This document shows positions 45,331-54,043 of a stretch of 64,000 nucleotides of DNA, one piece after another. Source of the DNA: UBA7359 sp038142205 (lineage in GTDB: Bacteria > Pseudomonadota > Gammaproteobacteria > Eutrophobiales > Eutrophobiaceae); NCBI GenBank assembly GCA_038142205.1, contig JAYQJO010000001.1:744001-808000 (forward strand), read 5' to 3'. The first letter of the stretch is position 1, and every line of letters starts with the position of its first letter. The position numbers were made by a program, and so were the translations under genes. The notes under the pieces are model-generated. The model was given only the letters and a program-made list of their open reading frames with translations, did no database searches and was not told the origin of the DNA.

Positions 45331-45515
45331 TATATTTTTGTTTTTTTGTTTTACTCATAATACGTAAACAGGCAAGTTAGTGCCAAATATCATCATAAGG
45401 TAGTATTATCCTAAGAAAAGTGTTTTAAAGCCAGAGTAGCGGATTATTTTATAATGATTCCGTAAACAACAAGTTTTGTCGACCAACGAGACTATTTAGA
45501 GAGGAGTCGAGTTCA

Positions 45516-46058
45516 ATGTCTGAGACGATACAAATACAGCGATATAATACAACGTTAATTATTGTTCATTGGCTTATGGCCATAATGATTCTCGGTATGA
45601 TTGGACTGGGCTTTTATATGGTCGGGCTAGAGAAAGGAAGTGCTGAGAGAAGCTACTTTTTTGCGCTGCACAAATCTATCGGTTTAACTTTGGCATTATT
45701 GGTCATTTTTCGTTTATTTTGGCGAATTCGTTCGGGCGTGCCAGCATTACCGGATGTAGCTAAGCCCTATGAAAAGAAATTATCCGCAATCGTCCACCAC
45801 TCTCTCTATTTACTTTTATTTCTTCAACCACTGACGGGGTATATATCTTCATCATTTAGTGGATACAAAACAAAGTTTTGGGGTATGCCGCTTCCACATT
45901 GGGGCTGGAAAAATAAAGAATTGAATAACTTCTTTACTGAAATTCATGATATCTGTGCTCTTATCTTGATCGCAGTACTCGTTTTGCATATTGCGGGTGT
46001 TGTGCATCATTTATTAAAAAAGGAAACACATATATTGAAAAGGATGTGGTTTGGGTAG
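45516..46058 (+). CDS. Cytochrome b561 (CybB family)
   Basis: A 180-residue four-helix inner-membrane diheme protein. Heme-ligand histidines are visible in VHWLMAIM, ALHKSIGLTLAL, HHSLYLLLFLQPLTGY and EIHDICALIL with VLHIAGVVHH. Members accept electrons from ubiquinol or superoxide, depending on type. The start at 45516 follows GAGAGGAGT. It is followed after six bases by a strong terminator, so it ends its unit. Confidence 0.92.
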   Translation: MSETIQIQRYNTTLIIVHWLMAIMILGMIGLGFYMVGLEKGSAERSYFFALHKSIGLTLALLVIFRLFWRIRSGVPALPDVAKPYEKKLSAIVHHSLYLLLFLQPLTGYISSSFSGYKTKFWGMPLPHWGWKNKELNNFFTEIHDICALILIAVLVLHIAGVVHHLLKKETHILKRMWFG

Positions 46059-46063
46059 GAGAT

Positions 46064-46091
46064 AAAAAAAGGGAGCATAAGCTCCCTTTTT
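46064..46091. terminator. Bidirectional rho-independent terminator
   Basis: A perfect stem (A-run plus GGGAGC, loop ATAA, GCTCCC plus T-run) separates the convergent cytochrome b561 and pqqA genes. A-runs and T-runs on both sides allow it to work in either direction. Confidence 0.9.
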
Positions 46092-46110
46092 ACTTCAGCT
46101 ATATCAACAA

Positions 46111-46185
46111 TTACTTGTTGTTAATGTACATGGTGACTTCGAAGCCAAAACGAATGTCACTGTATTCTGGAGTTTCCCATTTCAT
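46111..46185 (-). CDS. pqqA: PQQ precursor peptide PqqA (orphan)
   Basis: A 24-residue peptide with the typical PqqA form: MKWETPEYSDIRFG, then FEVTMY, then a short tail. Glu16 and Tyr20 in EVTMY are the residues crosslinked by PqqE and PqqD to build pyrroloquinoline quinone. AGGAGAG lies five bases before the ATG. Tail to tail with cytochrome b561 and ended by the terminator at 46064-46091, it is transcribed alone; pqqB to pqqE are not in the window. A hairpin and a sigma-54-like site lie upstream. Confidence 0.9.
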   Translation of the reverse strand: MKWETPEYSDIRFGFEVTMYINNK

Positions 46186-46218
46186 GTTAACTCTCCTCAT
46201 AAGTGTTGTTAAAAGATA

Positions 46219-46234
46219 CCCGAAAGTTATCGGG
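46219..46234 (-). promoter_or_regulatory. Hairpin in the pqqA leader
   Basis: CCCGA pairs with TCGGG over a six-base loop in the untranslated region of pqqA, about 34 bases before the ATG. It may stabilise the short mRNA. Confidence 0.4.
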
Positions 46235-46259
46235 ACACAAAATGTGCATAATTTATATA

Positions 46260-46275
46260 TCAGCTATCATGCCAA
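46260..46275 (-). promoter_or_regulatory. Candidate sigma-54 promoter for pqqA
   Basis: On the minus strand TTGGCATG, four bases, then CTGA places GG and G at the -24/-12 spacing. The -24 half is good and the -12 half (consensus TTGC) is imperfect. It points toward pqqA, with a predicted start near 46248. The neighbouring regulator at 47902 is a sigma-54 activator, which makes the match more credible. Confidence 0.4.
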
Positions 46276-46401
46276 GTTTTAATTATTTCAATAAAGTTAT
46301 TAAAAACAAATAGATAGGAGCTGCATTCAAGCATGGTTTGCGATGAATACGCTTTAATTTCGGTTTATAACATCCATTAATGATGGTTCATAAGAACCAA
46401 T

Positions 46402-47883
46402 ATGATGTATACTGCCAAGATGTCTATAAGACAATCAAAGTCGCTAAAAAACCTTATATTTCGCCATGAACTAGCGATTTTATTTCTGGTTGCTGTGACA
46501 GGCTTAATCGGCGGACTTTCTGCTTATTTTTGGCAACACAGTTCTGCAGAATCTGTTCGAATCAATTCCATGTTTTATTCAACAGAGCAAATCAGAGGTG
46601 AATTGTATGCCCAAATTCAGGAAATGTTTCGAGCACGAATCTTTGAAGACGAGAGGGCGTTAAAAGCTTATTCAGAATATTCCCGTACTATTTCTGAGAG
46701 ATTCAATGAATTAAGACAACGCTCCAGTTCTCGGAAAGAAGATATGTCGATACAGGAGTTAAATCTTGCTTATAGGAAAATTCAAGGCGATATGAACAAA
46801 ATATTTGAAGATCCTTATTCTGCAAATCAACTTGTTCGAATTCAGATCCTCAATCCAACTTTTGCTCAGGAAATGGTTGGGGAATTTGAAGATCAACATA
46901 GTGCTTTTAAGAAAATTTTGGCCGATCAACATACAAAGCTGGATGAAACTTTAACAACATGGACAAAGTTTGCTCCGATTGTGATTCCCATTCCATTAAT
47001 CTTTGCATTTATTATTGTGTTTTATACGCGCTATGTGATGCGAGCTGATTTCATTAAACCTTTAGCTAATATAATTAAAGGGGCCGGGGAAATCAGTCAA
47101 GGCAAACTGGACCATCATATTGAGGAAGACGGCGTCGAAGAAGTATCTGAGCTAGCTAATGGCATTAACTCAATGGCTAAAGAGTTGGCTGAAAATAGAG
47201 ATGCTTTAGTGGAAAATGAAAGGCAAGCAGCACTGGGATCGTTGGTTCCGGTTGTTGCGCATAATATTCGCAACCCATTGGCGAGTATTCGTGCAACAGC
47301 ACAATTGTTAAAGCATGCTGAAAGTCAGGAAGAGATAGATGAATCAAGTCATACGATTATGGAAACAACGGACCGTCTTGAGCGCTGGGTTAGTTCACTT
47401 GTATCCTATTTGCATCCTTTGAAGCCCGTCCTTGTTTATGAAAATGCAACAGATCTGATCGATTCAGCACTAAAGTTATTAAATAATAAAATTGATGAAA
47501 AACAAATTGAAATTATTAAAGAAGGTTGGGATACCTCTGAATCGTTAAGCGTTGATCCAGATCTTATAGAGCAGGCGTTTTATTGTTTATTAGCAAATGC
47601 TATTGACGCTTCTCCAAAACACAGCAGTATAAAAATAAGTTTAATTAAGACAAACAAGAGTATTGAGTATCGAATTCATGATAGTGGCCCGGGATTACCT
47701 TTTGAACCAAAGCCGGGAAACCTGGAACCGGGACCGTCAACAAAGAAACTTGGAACAGGTCTGGGCATCCCCATTGCTTTTAAAATTTGTCAGAAGCATG
47801 GGTGGGATTTAAATTTTAAAGTACATGATGGCAGCGGAACGGAAGTTATTGTGACTGCGTTTATCGAAAGTAAAGTTGAATAA
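46402..47883 (+). CDS. Sensor histidine kinase
   Basis: A 493-residue membrane kinase. Two membrane helices (about 24-44 and 190-208) enclose a 145-residue helical periplasmic sensor. A HAMP domain follows, then the dimerisation helix with phospho-acceptor His287 in VVAHNIRNPLASIRATAQ. The ATP-binding domain has the N box (LLANAIDAS), HDSGPGLPF and KLGTGLGIPIAFKI. The H-box form HNIRNPL is typical of NtrB-like kinases that partner sigma-54 activators. The start is uncertain: ATG at 46402 or 46420. It is followed by its regulator gene after 18 bases. Confidence 0.9.
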   Translation: MMYTAKMSIRQSKSLKNLIFRHELAILFLVAVTGLIGGLSAYFWQHSSAESVRINSMFYSTEQIRGELYAQIQEMFRARIFEDERALKAYSEYSRTISERFNELRQRSSSRKEDMSIQELNLAYRKIQGDMNKIFEDPYSANQLVRIQILNPTFAQEMVGEFEDQHSAFKKILADQHTKLDETLTTWTKFAPIVIPIPLIFAFIIVFYTRYVMRADFIKPLANIIKGAGEISQGKLDHHIEEDGVEEVSELANGINSMAKELAENRDALVENERQAALGSLVPVVAHNIRNPLASIRATAQLLKHAESQEEIDESSHTIMETTDRLERWVSSLVSYLHPLKPVLVYENATDLIDSALKLLNNKIDEKQIEIIKEGWDTSESLSVDPDLIEQAFYCLLANAIDASPKHSSIKISLIKTNKSIEYRIHDSGPGLPFEPKPGNLEPGPSTKKLGTGLGIPIAFKICQKHGWDLNFKVHDGSGTEVIVTAFIESKVE

Positions 47884-47901
47884 AAATAAAGGTGATGTCA
47901 A

Positions 47902-49302
47902 ATGCATGATTTAGTTACATCAGCAGAAGTACCTATATTAGAAAAGCATATTCTTTTAGTTGAAGATGAGACTATTTTTGCTAAAGCAGTAAAGAAACAT
48001 CTTGAGCGTGCCAAATATATAGTTGATCTTGCTGGCGATCTGGCTGAAGCAAGGAAGTATTATAAAAATAACCCGCCTGATTTAGTTTTACTTGATATGC
48101 GCTTGCCTGATGGTTCAGGGCTTGATTTTCTTTCAGAAATAAAAGCATCCGTTAATAACACATCTGTACTTGTTATGTCGGCTTATGGACAACTGGAAGA
48201 TGCTGTTTCAGCGATGAAGTTAGGTGCATCGGATTATTTAAAAAAGCCAATCGACCTTGAAGAACTCATTATTAATGTCGAGAAAGTATTTGATAAAAGT
48301 GAACTGGCACAAAAACTAACGAATTCTACAAAACGTGAGCAACATGCAGCAGAAACTGTGGAATTTCTAGGTAAGTGTAAACAAATAAAATCTGTTCGTG
48401 ATCAAGTCGAACGTATATCACGCTTATCACAAGCTGAAGATGTAATCCCGCCAACCGTATTAGTGTTAGGTGAAACGGGCACAGGTAAGGATGTTGTTGC
48501 CCGATTACTGCATGAAAAAAGTAGCCGTAACAGTAAACCATTCGTTCACGTTGATTGTGCTTCATTACCAAAAGACTTAATTGAGTCAGAACTTTTCGGG
48601 CATGAAAAAGGAGCGTTTACCAATGCGCATGTCGCACGTACAGGTTTAATTGAAGCAGCAGAAGACGGCGTTTTGTTTCTCGATGAAATAGGGGAATTGC
48701 CATTAGACTTGCAATCAAAATTACTAGCTGTGCTGGAAAGAAGAACATTAAGAAGGGTAGGTACAACACAAGAACGACCCGTAGCTGCGTGGATTATTGC
48801 CGCTACAAATAGAGACATAGAGTCTTTATCAGAGAAAGGTGAGTTCAGATCAGATTTGTACTATCGATTAAACGTTATGTCATTAGCTATGCCATCATTG
48901 CGTGAACGCGGTAATGATATTTTATTATTAGCGAACCATTTCGCTGCACAAACAGCAAGACGGTATGGAATACAATTTGATGGTTTTTCAGAAGATGCAG
49001 AACATGCATTAATTGAATATAGCTGGCCGGGTAATGTGCGCGAGATGAAGCATATACTGGAGCGTGCAGTTTTGCTTAGTGGTGGAGGCGTGCTTGAAGA
49101 AGAGCTCTTAAGTATTGATAAAAAAAACACATCTCAATCAGAAGAGAATGATCTTAATGAAGATCTGACTTTAGGTGAAGCAGAGTTACAATTAATAAAA
49201 CAAGCACTTGAAAGAACCAATCGTAATGTATCAAAAGCGGCGAGAGAATTAGGAATAACGAGGATGGCATTACGTTATCGAATCAAAAAGTACGATCTAT
49301 AA
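47902..49302 (+). CDS. NtrC-family sigma-54-dependent response regulator
   Basis: A 466-residue regulator. The receiver domain has the phospho-acceptor Asp65 (LLDMRLPDGSG). The AAA+ domain has Walker A GETGTGKD (190-197), the sigma-54 contact loop GAFTNA at 237-242 and Walker B LFLDEIGELP. The C-terminal Fis-type helix-turn-helix is KAARELGITRMALRYRI. The contact loop normally reads GAFTGA, so Asn replaces Gly at position 241. It is the partner of the kinase just upstream. The candidate sigma-54 site before pqqA is the most obvious nearby target, which is inference. Confidence 0.93.
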   Translation: MHDLVTSAEVPILEKHILLVEDETIFAKAVKKHLERAKYIVDLAGDLAEARKYYKNNPPDLVLLDMRLPDGSGLDFLSEIKASVNNTSVLVMSAYGQLEDAVSAMKLGASDYLKKPIDLEELIINVEKVFDKSELAQKLTNSTKREQHAAETVEFLGKCKQIKSVRDQVERISRLSQAEDVIPPTVLVLGETGTGKDVVARLLHEKSSRNSKPFVHVDCASLPKDLIESELFGHEKGAFTNAHVARTGLIEAAEDGVLFLDEIGELPLDLQSKLLAVLERRTLRRVGTTQERPVAAWIIAATNRDIESLSEKGEFRSDLYYRLNVMSLAMPSLRERGNDILLLANHFAAQTARRYGIQFDGFSEDAEHALIEYSWPGNVREMKHILERAVLLSGGGVLEEELLSIDKKNTSQSEENDLNEDLTLGEAELQLIKQALERTNRNVSKAARELGITRMALRYRIKKYDL

Positions 49303-49412
49303 TAAGTTTTGTATTATCATAGCTAACTACTAAAACGGACATTAAATAAATGGGGCAGGTAAAATTTAGGTTACATTCCGAATGTTTGTTTTTGACCGAA
49401 ATATGACATTAA

Positions 49413-49889
49413 TTAATTTCTTTTCCACTCTCCAGACTTTCCTCCAGATTTTTCTAATAATTTAATATCAGAAATAATCATGCCGCGATCAATGGCTTTG
49501 CACATATCGTAAATGGTTAAGAGTGTGACTTGTACGGCGGTGAGTGCTTCCATTTCGACACCCGTTTTTCCATCTGTTTCTGCACGGCATTCACAGCGAA
49601 CGGACTTTTTATCTTCATCAATTGTGAGTTCAATATTCACATGAGTAAGAGATAAAGGGTGACAAAGCGGAACGAGTTCGGATGTTTTCTTCGCACCCAT
49701 AATTCCGGCAGTGCGAGCAATTCCTAGTACATCGCCTTTTTTATGGCCGCCTTCTTTAATTAACGCTAGTGTTTCTGACTCCATACTGATTGAGCCGCCT
49801 GCGACAGCGATACGGTGTGTGATATCTTTATCACCGACATCGACCATATGGACGGCACCTTTTTCATTAAAATGCGTTAATTTAGACAT
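49413..49889 (-). CDS. moaC: Cyclic pyranopterin monophosphate synthase MoaC
   Basis: A 158-residue enzyme that, with MoaA, forms cPMP in molybdenum cofactor synthesis. MVDVGDKDITHRIAVA, KKTSELVPLCHPL and GKTGVEMEALTAVQVTLLTIYDMCKA are the diagnostic blocks, including the catalytic Lys and Asp region near residue 128. It is divergent from moaD-moaE. Length matches E. coli MoaC (161). Confidence 0.97.
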   Translation of the reverse strand: MSKLTHFNEKGAVHMVDVGDKDITHRIAVAGGSISMESETLALIKEGGHKKGDVLGIARTAGIMGAKKTSELVPLCHPLSLTHVNIELTIDEDKKSVRCECRAETDGKTGVEMEALTAVQVTLLTIYDMCKAIDRGMIISDIKLLEKSGGKSGEWKRN

Positions 49890-49951
49890 ATGAAACTATT
49901 CTCTTTGATATAATTCTTAATATTACTCAAATACAGGTTTTAGTGAAATAG

Positions 49952-50188
49952 ATGCAAGTATCCATTAAATATTTTGCCAGTTTACGTGAATTAATAGGTG
50001 AAGCCAGTAGTGTTATAGACGTAGAAGAAAGTACCTCAGTTAATGACTTATGGCAGTCGATTCTTAAAGATAAAAATGTTGAGTTCGATAATGTCATGAT
50101 GGCAGTGAATATGGAGTACGTTAAGCCGGAACAATTGCTTAAAGCCGATGACGAAGTGGCTTTTTTCCCACCAGTTACTGGAGGTTAG
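49952..50188 (+). CDS. moaD: Molybdopterin synthase sulfur carrier subunit MoaD
   Basis: A 78-residue ubiquitin-fold protein ending in the Gly-Gly needed for adenylation and thiocarboxylate formation (FFPPVTGG). VSIKYFASLREL at the start and VAVNM-like strand AVNMEYV in the middle fit MoaD. Its last codons contain the GGAGGT that probably serves as ribosome site for moaE. It is divergent from moaC with a 62-base gap containing a TATAAT on the plus strand at 49909-49914. Confidence 0.95.
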   Translation: MQVSIKYFASLRELIGEASSVIDVEESTSVNDLWQSILKDKNVEFDNVMMAVNMEYVKPEQLLKADDEVAFFPPVTGG

Positions 50189-50195
50189 GTTAACT

Positions 50196-50633
50196 ATGTT
50201 GATTGAAATCAGAAAAGAACCCTTTAACGCTTATGCTGAAATCCAAAGCTATCTGGATAAGTTGGATATGGATGGTCAATATGGCGCAACAGCAAGCTTT
50301 GTTGGTTCGATGCGTGATTTCAATGAAGATAAAAAAGTAACTTATATGACTCTTGAACACTATCCCGGTATGACAGAAAAACATCTGGATGCGATTGCAA
50401 AAGGTGCAATGGAAAAATGGAAGTTGTTAGATATATTGATACTGCATCGAATAGGTCAAGTTAAGATCAGTGAGGATATTGTTTTAGTAGCAACATGGTC
50501 TGCGCATCGCAAAGATGCATTTGAAAGTTGCCGTTCGATCATGGAACAACTTAAATCTGGGGCGCCATTCTGGAAAAAAGAGGAAACAAGCTCCGGTTCG
50601 CAGTGGGTTGAGAAGAATACTCCCGGTTACTAA
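50196..50633 (+). CDS. moaE: Molybdopterin synthase catalytic subunit MoaE
   Basis: A 145-residue catalytic subunit that inserts two sulfurs into cPMP. The start at 50196 is chosen because the longer frame overlaps moaD; GGAGGT lies about ten bases upstream. GATASFVGSMRDFNEDKKVTYM, LEHYPGMTEKHLDAIA, HRIGQVKISEDIVLVATWSAHRKDAFESC and the active-site lysines in FWKKEE are present. It forms the heterotetramer with MoaD. Confidence 0.96.
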   Translation: MLIEIRKEPFNAYAEIQSYLDKLDMDGQYGATASFVGSMRDFNEDKKVTYMTLEHYPGMTEKHLDAIAKGAMEKWKLLDILILHRIGQVKISEDIVLVATWSAHRKDAFESCRSIMEQLKSGAPFWKKEETSSGSQWVEKNTPGY

Positions 50634-50639
50634 TTCATC

Positions 50640-51845
50640 ATGTCTAAAAATACACCACCCGATTTTTTAATTATCGGTGCAGGAATTGTCGGCCTAACGA
50701 TTGCGCTTGAGTTAAAAAAACAATTTTCTGATGCAAGCGTCACGATTATTGAAAAAGAAGAACATCCGGGGCTTCATGCTAGTGGTCGAAATAGCGGTGT
50801 GCTGCATGCCGGATTTTATTACACGGCCGACTCCCTGAAAGCAAAACTATGTCGTGATGGAAATTTAGCTTGGCGAGAATATTGTCAGGAGAATAATCTA
50901 ACGTTAAATCACTGCGGTAAATTAGTCATTGCGCGTAACGAAGAAGAATTACTTGGGCTTGATGAGTTGTATAAGCGAGGACAAGTGAATGGCGTTGAGC
51001 TGGAAATGATTTCAGCAGATCGCGCGTTAGAAATAGAACCGAATGTGTATACATTCGACCGTGCATTATGGTCACCGACAACAGCTACGGTTAATCCCAA
51101 GGAAGTCGTTAATTCTGTCCAAAACAAACTATTAGAAGCCGGCGTTACTATTTTGAATGATACGGCTTATCTAAATAGAAAAAAGAATATTATTAAGACG
51201 ACTAAAGGTAAATTTGAACCGGGTTATGTGATTAATACAGCCGGCTTATATGCTGACAAGATTGCTAAGGACTATGGTTTTTCAAAAGACTATAAAATAC
51301 TGCCTTTCAAAGGCTTATATTTATATGCAAGAGACAGCGGCTTAAAGCTAAAAACAAATGTCTATCCTGTGCCTGACCTGAATAATCCTTTTCTTGGTGT
51401 GCATTTTACTGTTACTGCAGAAAACAAAACTAAAATTGGCCCTACTGCAATACCTGCATTCTGGCGCGAAAATTATCATGGTCTGGAACAATTCAAACCT
51501 TTAGAAATGTTGGATATTCTTGCTATTGATGCGTACTTATTTTTAACGAATAAACTTGGGTTTAGAAAACTGGCTTTTTCAGAATTACAGAAATATTCAA
51601 AAAGAAAACTCGTCAGGTTAGCCGGCAGCTTACTCAGAGATATCAATTACAGGGATTTTCAACAATGGGGTACGCCGGGTATTCGCGCGCAATTAATTAA
51701 TAAAAAAACAAAAGAACTTGAAATGGATTTTAAATTTGAAGGTGATGATAAATCGTTTCATGTTTTAAATGCGGTATCTCCGGCATTTACTTGCGCGATT
51801 CCGTTTAGCAAGCTTTTGGTCGAAGAAATTAAAAAGAAAATTTAA
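50640..51845 (+). CDS. lhgO: L-2-hydroxyglutarate oxidase/dehydrogenase LhgO
   Basis: A 401-residue FAD-dependent enzyme of the DadA/LhgO type that oxidises L-2-hydroxyglutarate to 2-oxoglutarate, passing electrons to the quinone pool. The dinucleotide motif is IGAGIVGLTIALEL. The LhgO signature HPGLHASGRNSGVLHAGFYYTADSLKAKLC follows. FKGLYLYARD and GVHFTVTAENKTKIGPTA match the family. It is six bases after moaE, an odd neighbour for Moco genes. Its last four bases overlap the end of the ParA gene tail to tail. Confidence 0.9.
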   Translation: MSKNTPPDFLIIGAGIVGLTIALELKKQFSDASVTIIEKEEHPGLHASGRNSGVLHAGFYYTADSLKAKLCRDGNLAWREYCQENNLTLNHCGKLVIARNEEELLGLDELYKRGQVNGVELEMISADRALEIEPNVYTFDRALWSPTTATVNPKEVVNSVQNKLLEAGVTILNDTAYLNRKKNIIKTTKGKFEPGYVINTAGLYADKIAKDYGFSKDYKILPFKGLYLYARDSGLKLKTNVYPVPDLNNPFLGVHFTVTAENKTKIGPTAIPAFWRENYHGLEQFKPLEMLDILAIDAYLFLTNKLGFRKLAFSELQKYSKRKLVRLAGSLLRDINYRDFQQWGTPGIRAQLINKKTKELEMDFKFEGDDKSFHVLNAVSPAFTCAIPFSKLLVEEIKKKI

Positions 51846-52591
51846 ATGTTTGCCTGATTTTGATCTTCAATTAAAGGCTGAGGCAGTTCTTTGTGATCGT
51901 GTAATGTTTGGTTATCTTCAAGAAAACCTGTGATTGAATCCCAGTCGGCGACGTCTTTTTTTACTAGCGAAGGCGGATATATTTCATGAATGCCGATGCC
52001 TTGTTCTGACGCATTCACATAGTTTTGTGTATCTCTAAGCTTGGATATAAACGGGAATTTAACGTGCTCTAAAAAACTGTCCAGTTTTTTTAAAATTTTC
52101 GTATTCTTTTTAACACGGTTTGCAATAACACCTACTTTTATATCGAATGCTCTTATTTTTACATTCAATAACAAGTCTGCAATCAATTGTGTCGTCGCAT
52201 GAATATCAGCGTCAGATGGCGTGACAGGAATCAGAATATAATCGCTGTTCATGACAAAGTCATTTAATTCCATTCCTCGAACACCGGCAGGTGTGTCTAT
52301 AACCATTCGATCTGTTCCAACCGGAACGCGCATTTGCCAACTAAGCGTCACACCTTGTTCTCTTTGAGTTGCGTTAATACCGTGAATAGAAGGGAAGTTG
52401 TCAGGGCGTCGTTTCAACCAGCGAATCGCTGTGCCTTGCGGGTCATAGTCTATAAGTGTCGTGCGCAAATTATTCGCAGCATAAATACTGGCGATATTGG
52501 TAGACAATAAAGATTTCCCGCAACCGCCTTTGGAATTAAGCACGGTTATTCGTTTAATCTTGTAACCACTGTCTGTAACGGGATGCATCAT
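51842..52591 (-). CDS. Orphan ParA-family ATPase
   Basis: A 249-residue ATPase with the deviant Walker A KGGCGKS near residue 18-24, Walker B-like DTPAG, and TLIDYDPQGTAIRWL. The PVTPSDADIHATTQ segment is typical of ParA/MinD proteins that position cargo. No ParB or parS-like repeat is near. It has an N-terminal extension of about 12 residues and a C-terminal tail. It is transcribed toward lhgO and separated from moeA by 160 AT-rich bases in which I see nothing. The cargo is unknown. Confidence 0.85.
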   Translation of the reverse strand: MMHPVTDSGYKIKRITVLNSKGGCGKSLLSTNIASIYAANNLRTTLIDYDPQGTAIRWLKRRPDNFPSIHGINATQREQGVTLSWQMRVPVGTDRMVIDTPAGVRGMELNDFVMNSDYILIPVTPSDADIHATTQLIADLLLNVKIRAFDIKVGVIANRVKKNTKILKKLDSFLEHVKFPFISKLRDTQNYVNASEQGIGIHEIYPPSLVKKDVADWDSITGFLEDNQTLHDHKELPQPLIEDQNQANI

Positions 52592-52751
52592 CTTAAAAGC
52601 CTACAACTTAAAGTAATACTTTAATTGTTAGCTAAAAGCTCTTATTTTTCAATAAAATTAAAAATTAAATTAGAGTAATGCTTTAACTAATAATGAAGAG
52701 AAAGCTTAAAAAGAAGTCTTGAGTGAATAGTTTGTTTTAAATATCAGTGAG

Positions 52752-54032
52752 TTAGACGATGCCGTGAAACAATTGCACATCAACCATTTCATCAGGATTA
52801 ACGCCTTCACTTTCCAGTGGTAAAACAATAAAACAGTTCGCATCAGCCATGGATCGTAATATTCCGGAGCCTTGCATACCGGTTTTTCGCACAACCATTC
52901 TTCCTGATTTGTCTTGTTCAAGTACGCCGCGTTGATACTCAACTCGTCCGGGGCGTTTTTTTAACTTAGAAACACAAGGGACTTTCATCATAATTGGAGA
53001 ACAGACTTTTTCCCCAAGTAGTTTTTTTAATGCGGGTTGTACGAACTGATAGAAGGTAACCATCACCGAGACCGGGTTACCGGGTAAGCCAAAGAAATAA
53101 GCTGAGTCTACATTGCCAAAGGTAAGAGGGCGTCCTGGTTTCATGGCGACTTTCCAGAATTGTACTTTTCCTTTTTTCTCCAGAACACCTTTAATGTAAT
53201 CCGCATCACCAACAGAAACGCCACCTGGAGTAATTAAAACGTCTGCCTTTTCAGCCGCTTCAGTAAAGGCGCGTTCAAGCAGCTCTTTATCATCTTTTAC
53301 GACACCCATATCAATAATTTCCACACCTAAACGAGCCAACATGCCGTATAGGGTATAGCGATTACTGTCATAAATTGCGCCATCTTCCAGTTCTTCTCCT
53401 ACAGAACGAAGTTCATCACCCGTTGAAAAAAAAGCAACTTTGATATTTTTAAATACAGCAACATCGGCAAAACCCAAAGAAGCTAATAAGCCAATATCAG
53501 CAGGGCTAAGTCGCATACCTTTTTCCAGAACCAGATCGCCAATAGCCAAGTCTTCGCCAGCCTCTCTGACATTATCACCTGACTTTGTATCGTTACCGAC
53601 ACTAATACAATCACCATCAGCAATAGCACGTTCCTGAATGACAACGGTATCGGTGCCTTCAGGCATGATAGCGCCAGTCATAATACGAACGCATTCGCCG
53701 GTATTAACATTATCTTTAAACGGTTTTCCTGCTAAACAGATACCGATCAAACTTAGCTTTTTAATATCATATTCAGGTAGATCTGAACCTTTGACAGCAT
53801 AACCATCCATTGCTGAGTTTCTACCGGAAGGAACATTGATTTCAGATTTAATATCGTTTGCTAATACGCGCCCCAGCGCATCTCTAACAGGAACAGTTTC
53901 TGTATTGCTGATTGATTTTATTGAATTGAAAATATTTTCAAGTGCAACATCAGGTGTAATTGAATTTGGATCAAAATCATCCATGCAGCTTGGATCAGTT
54001 TTGATTTTATTATTGTTATTGGTATCGGCCAT
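52752..54032 (-). CDS. moeA: Molybdopterin molybdenumtransferase MoeA
   Basis: A 426-residue enzyme that inserts molybdate into adenylated molybdopterin. GRNSAMDGYAVKG, GECVRIMTGAIMPEGTDTVV and the MoeA core TGDELRSVGEELEDGAIYDSNRY are clear. GGVSVGDADYIK, MKPGRPLTFG and FGLPGNPVSVMVTF give the active site. The N-terminus carries about 15 extra residues. It begins the moeA-mobB-mobA-fdhD-moaA run when read from its distal end, 11 bases after mobB. Confidence 0.96.
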   Translation of the reverse strand: MADTNNNNKIKTDPSCMDDFDPNSITPDVALENIFNSIKSISNTETVPVRDALGRVLANDIKSEINVPSGRNSAMDGYAVKGSDLPEYDIKKLSLIGICLAGKPFKDNVNTGECVRIMTGAIMPEGTDTVVIQERAIADGDCISVGNDTKSGDNVREAGEDLAIGDLVLEKGMRLSPADIGLLASLGFADVAVFKNIKVAFFSTGDELRSVGEELEDGAIYDSNRYTLYGMLARLGVEIIDMGVVKDDKELLERAFTEAAEKADVLITPGGVSVGDADYIKGVLEKKGKVQFWKVAMKPGRPLTFGNVDSAYFFGLPGNPVSVMVTFYQFVQPALKKLLGEKVCSPIMMKVPCVSKLKKRPGRVEYQRGVLEQDKSGRMVVRKTGMQGSGILRSMADANCFIVLPLESEGVNPDEMVDVQLFHGIV

Positions 54033-54043
54033 ATTTGTTCCTG

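Noticed and set aside
46046..46282. Plus-strand 78-residue ORF after cytochrome b561
   Set aside because: It runs through the terminator and is antisense to pqqA, whose peptide motif and ribosome site are far stronger.
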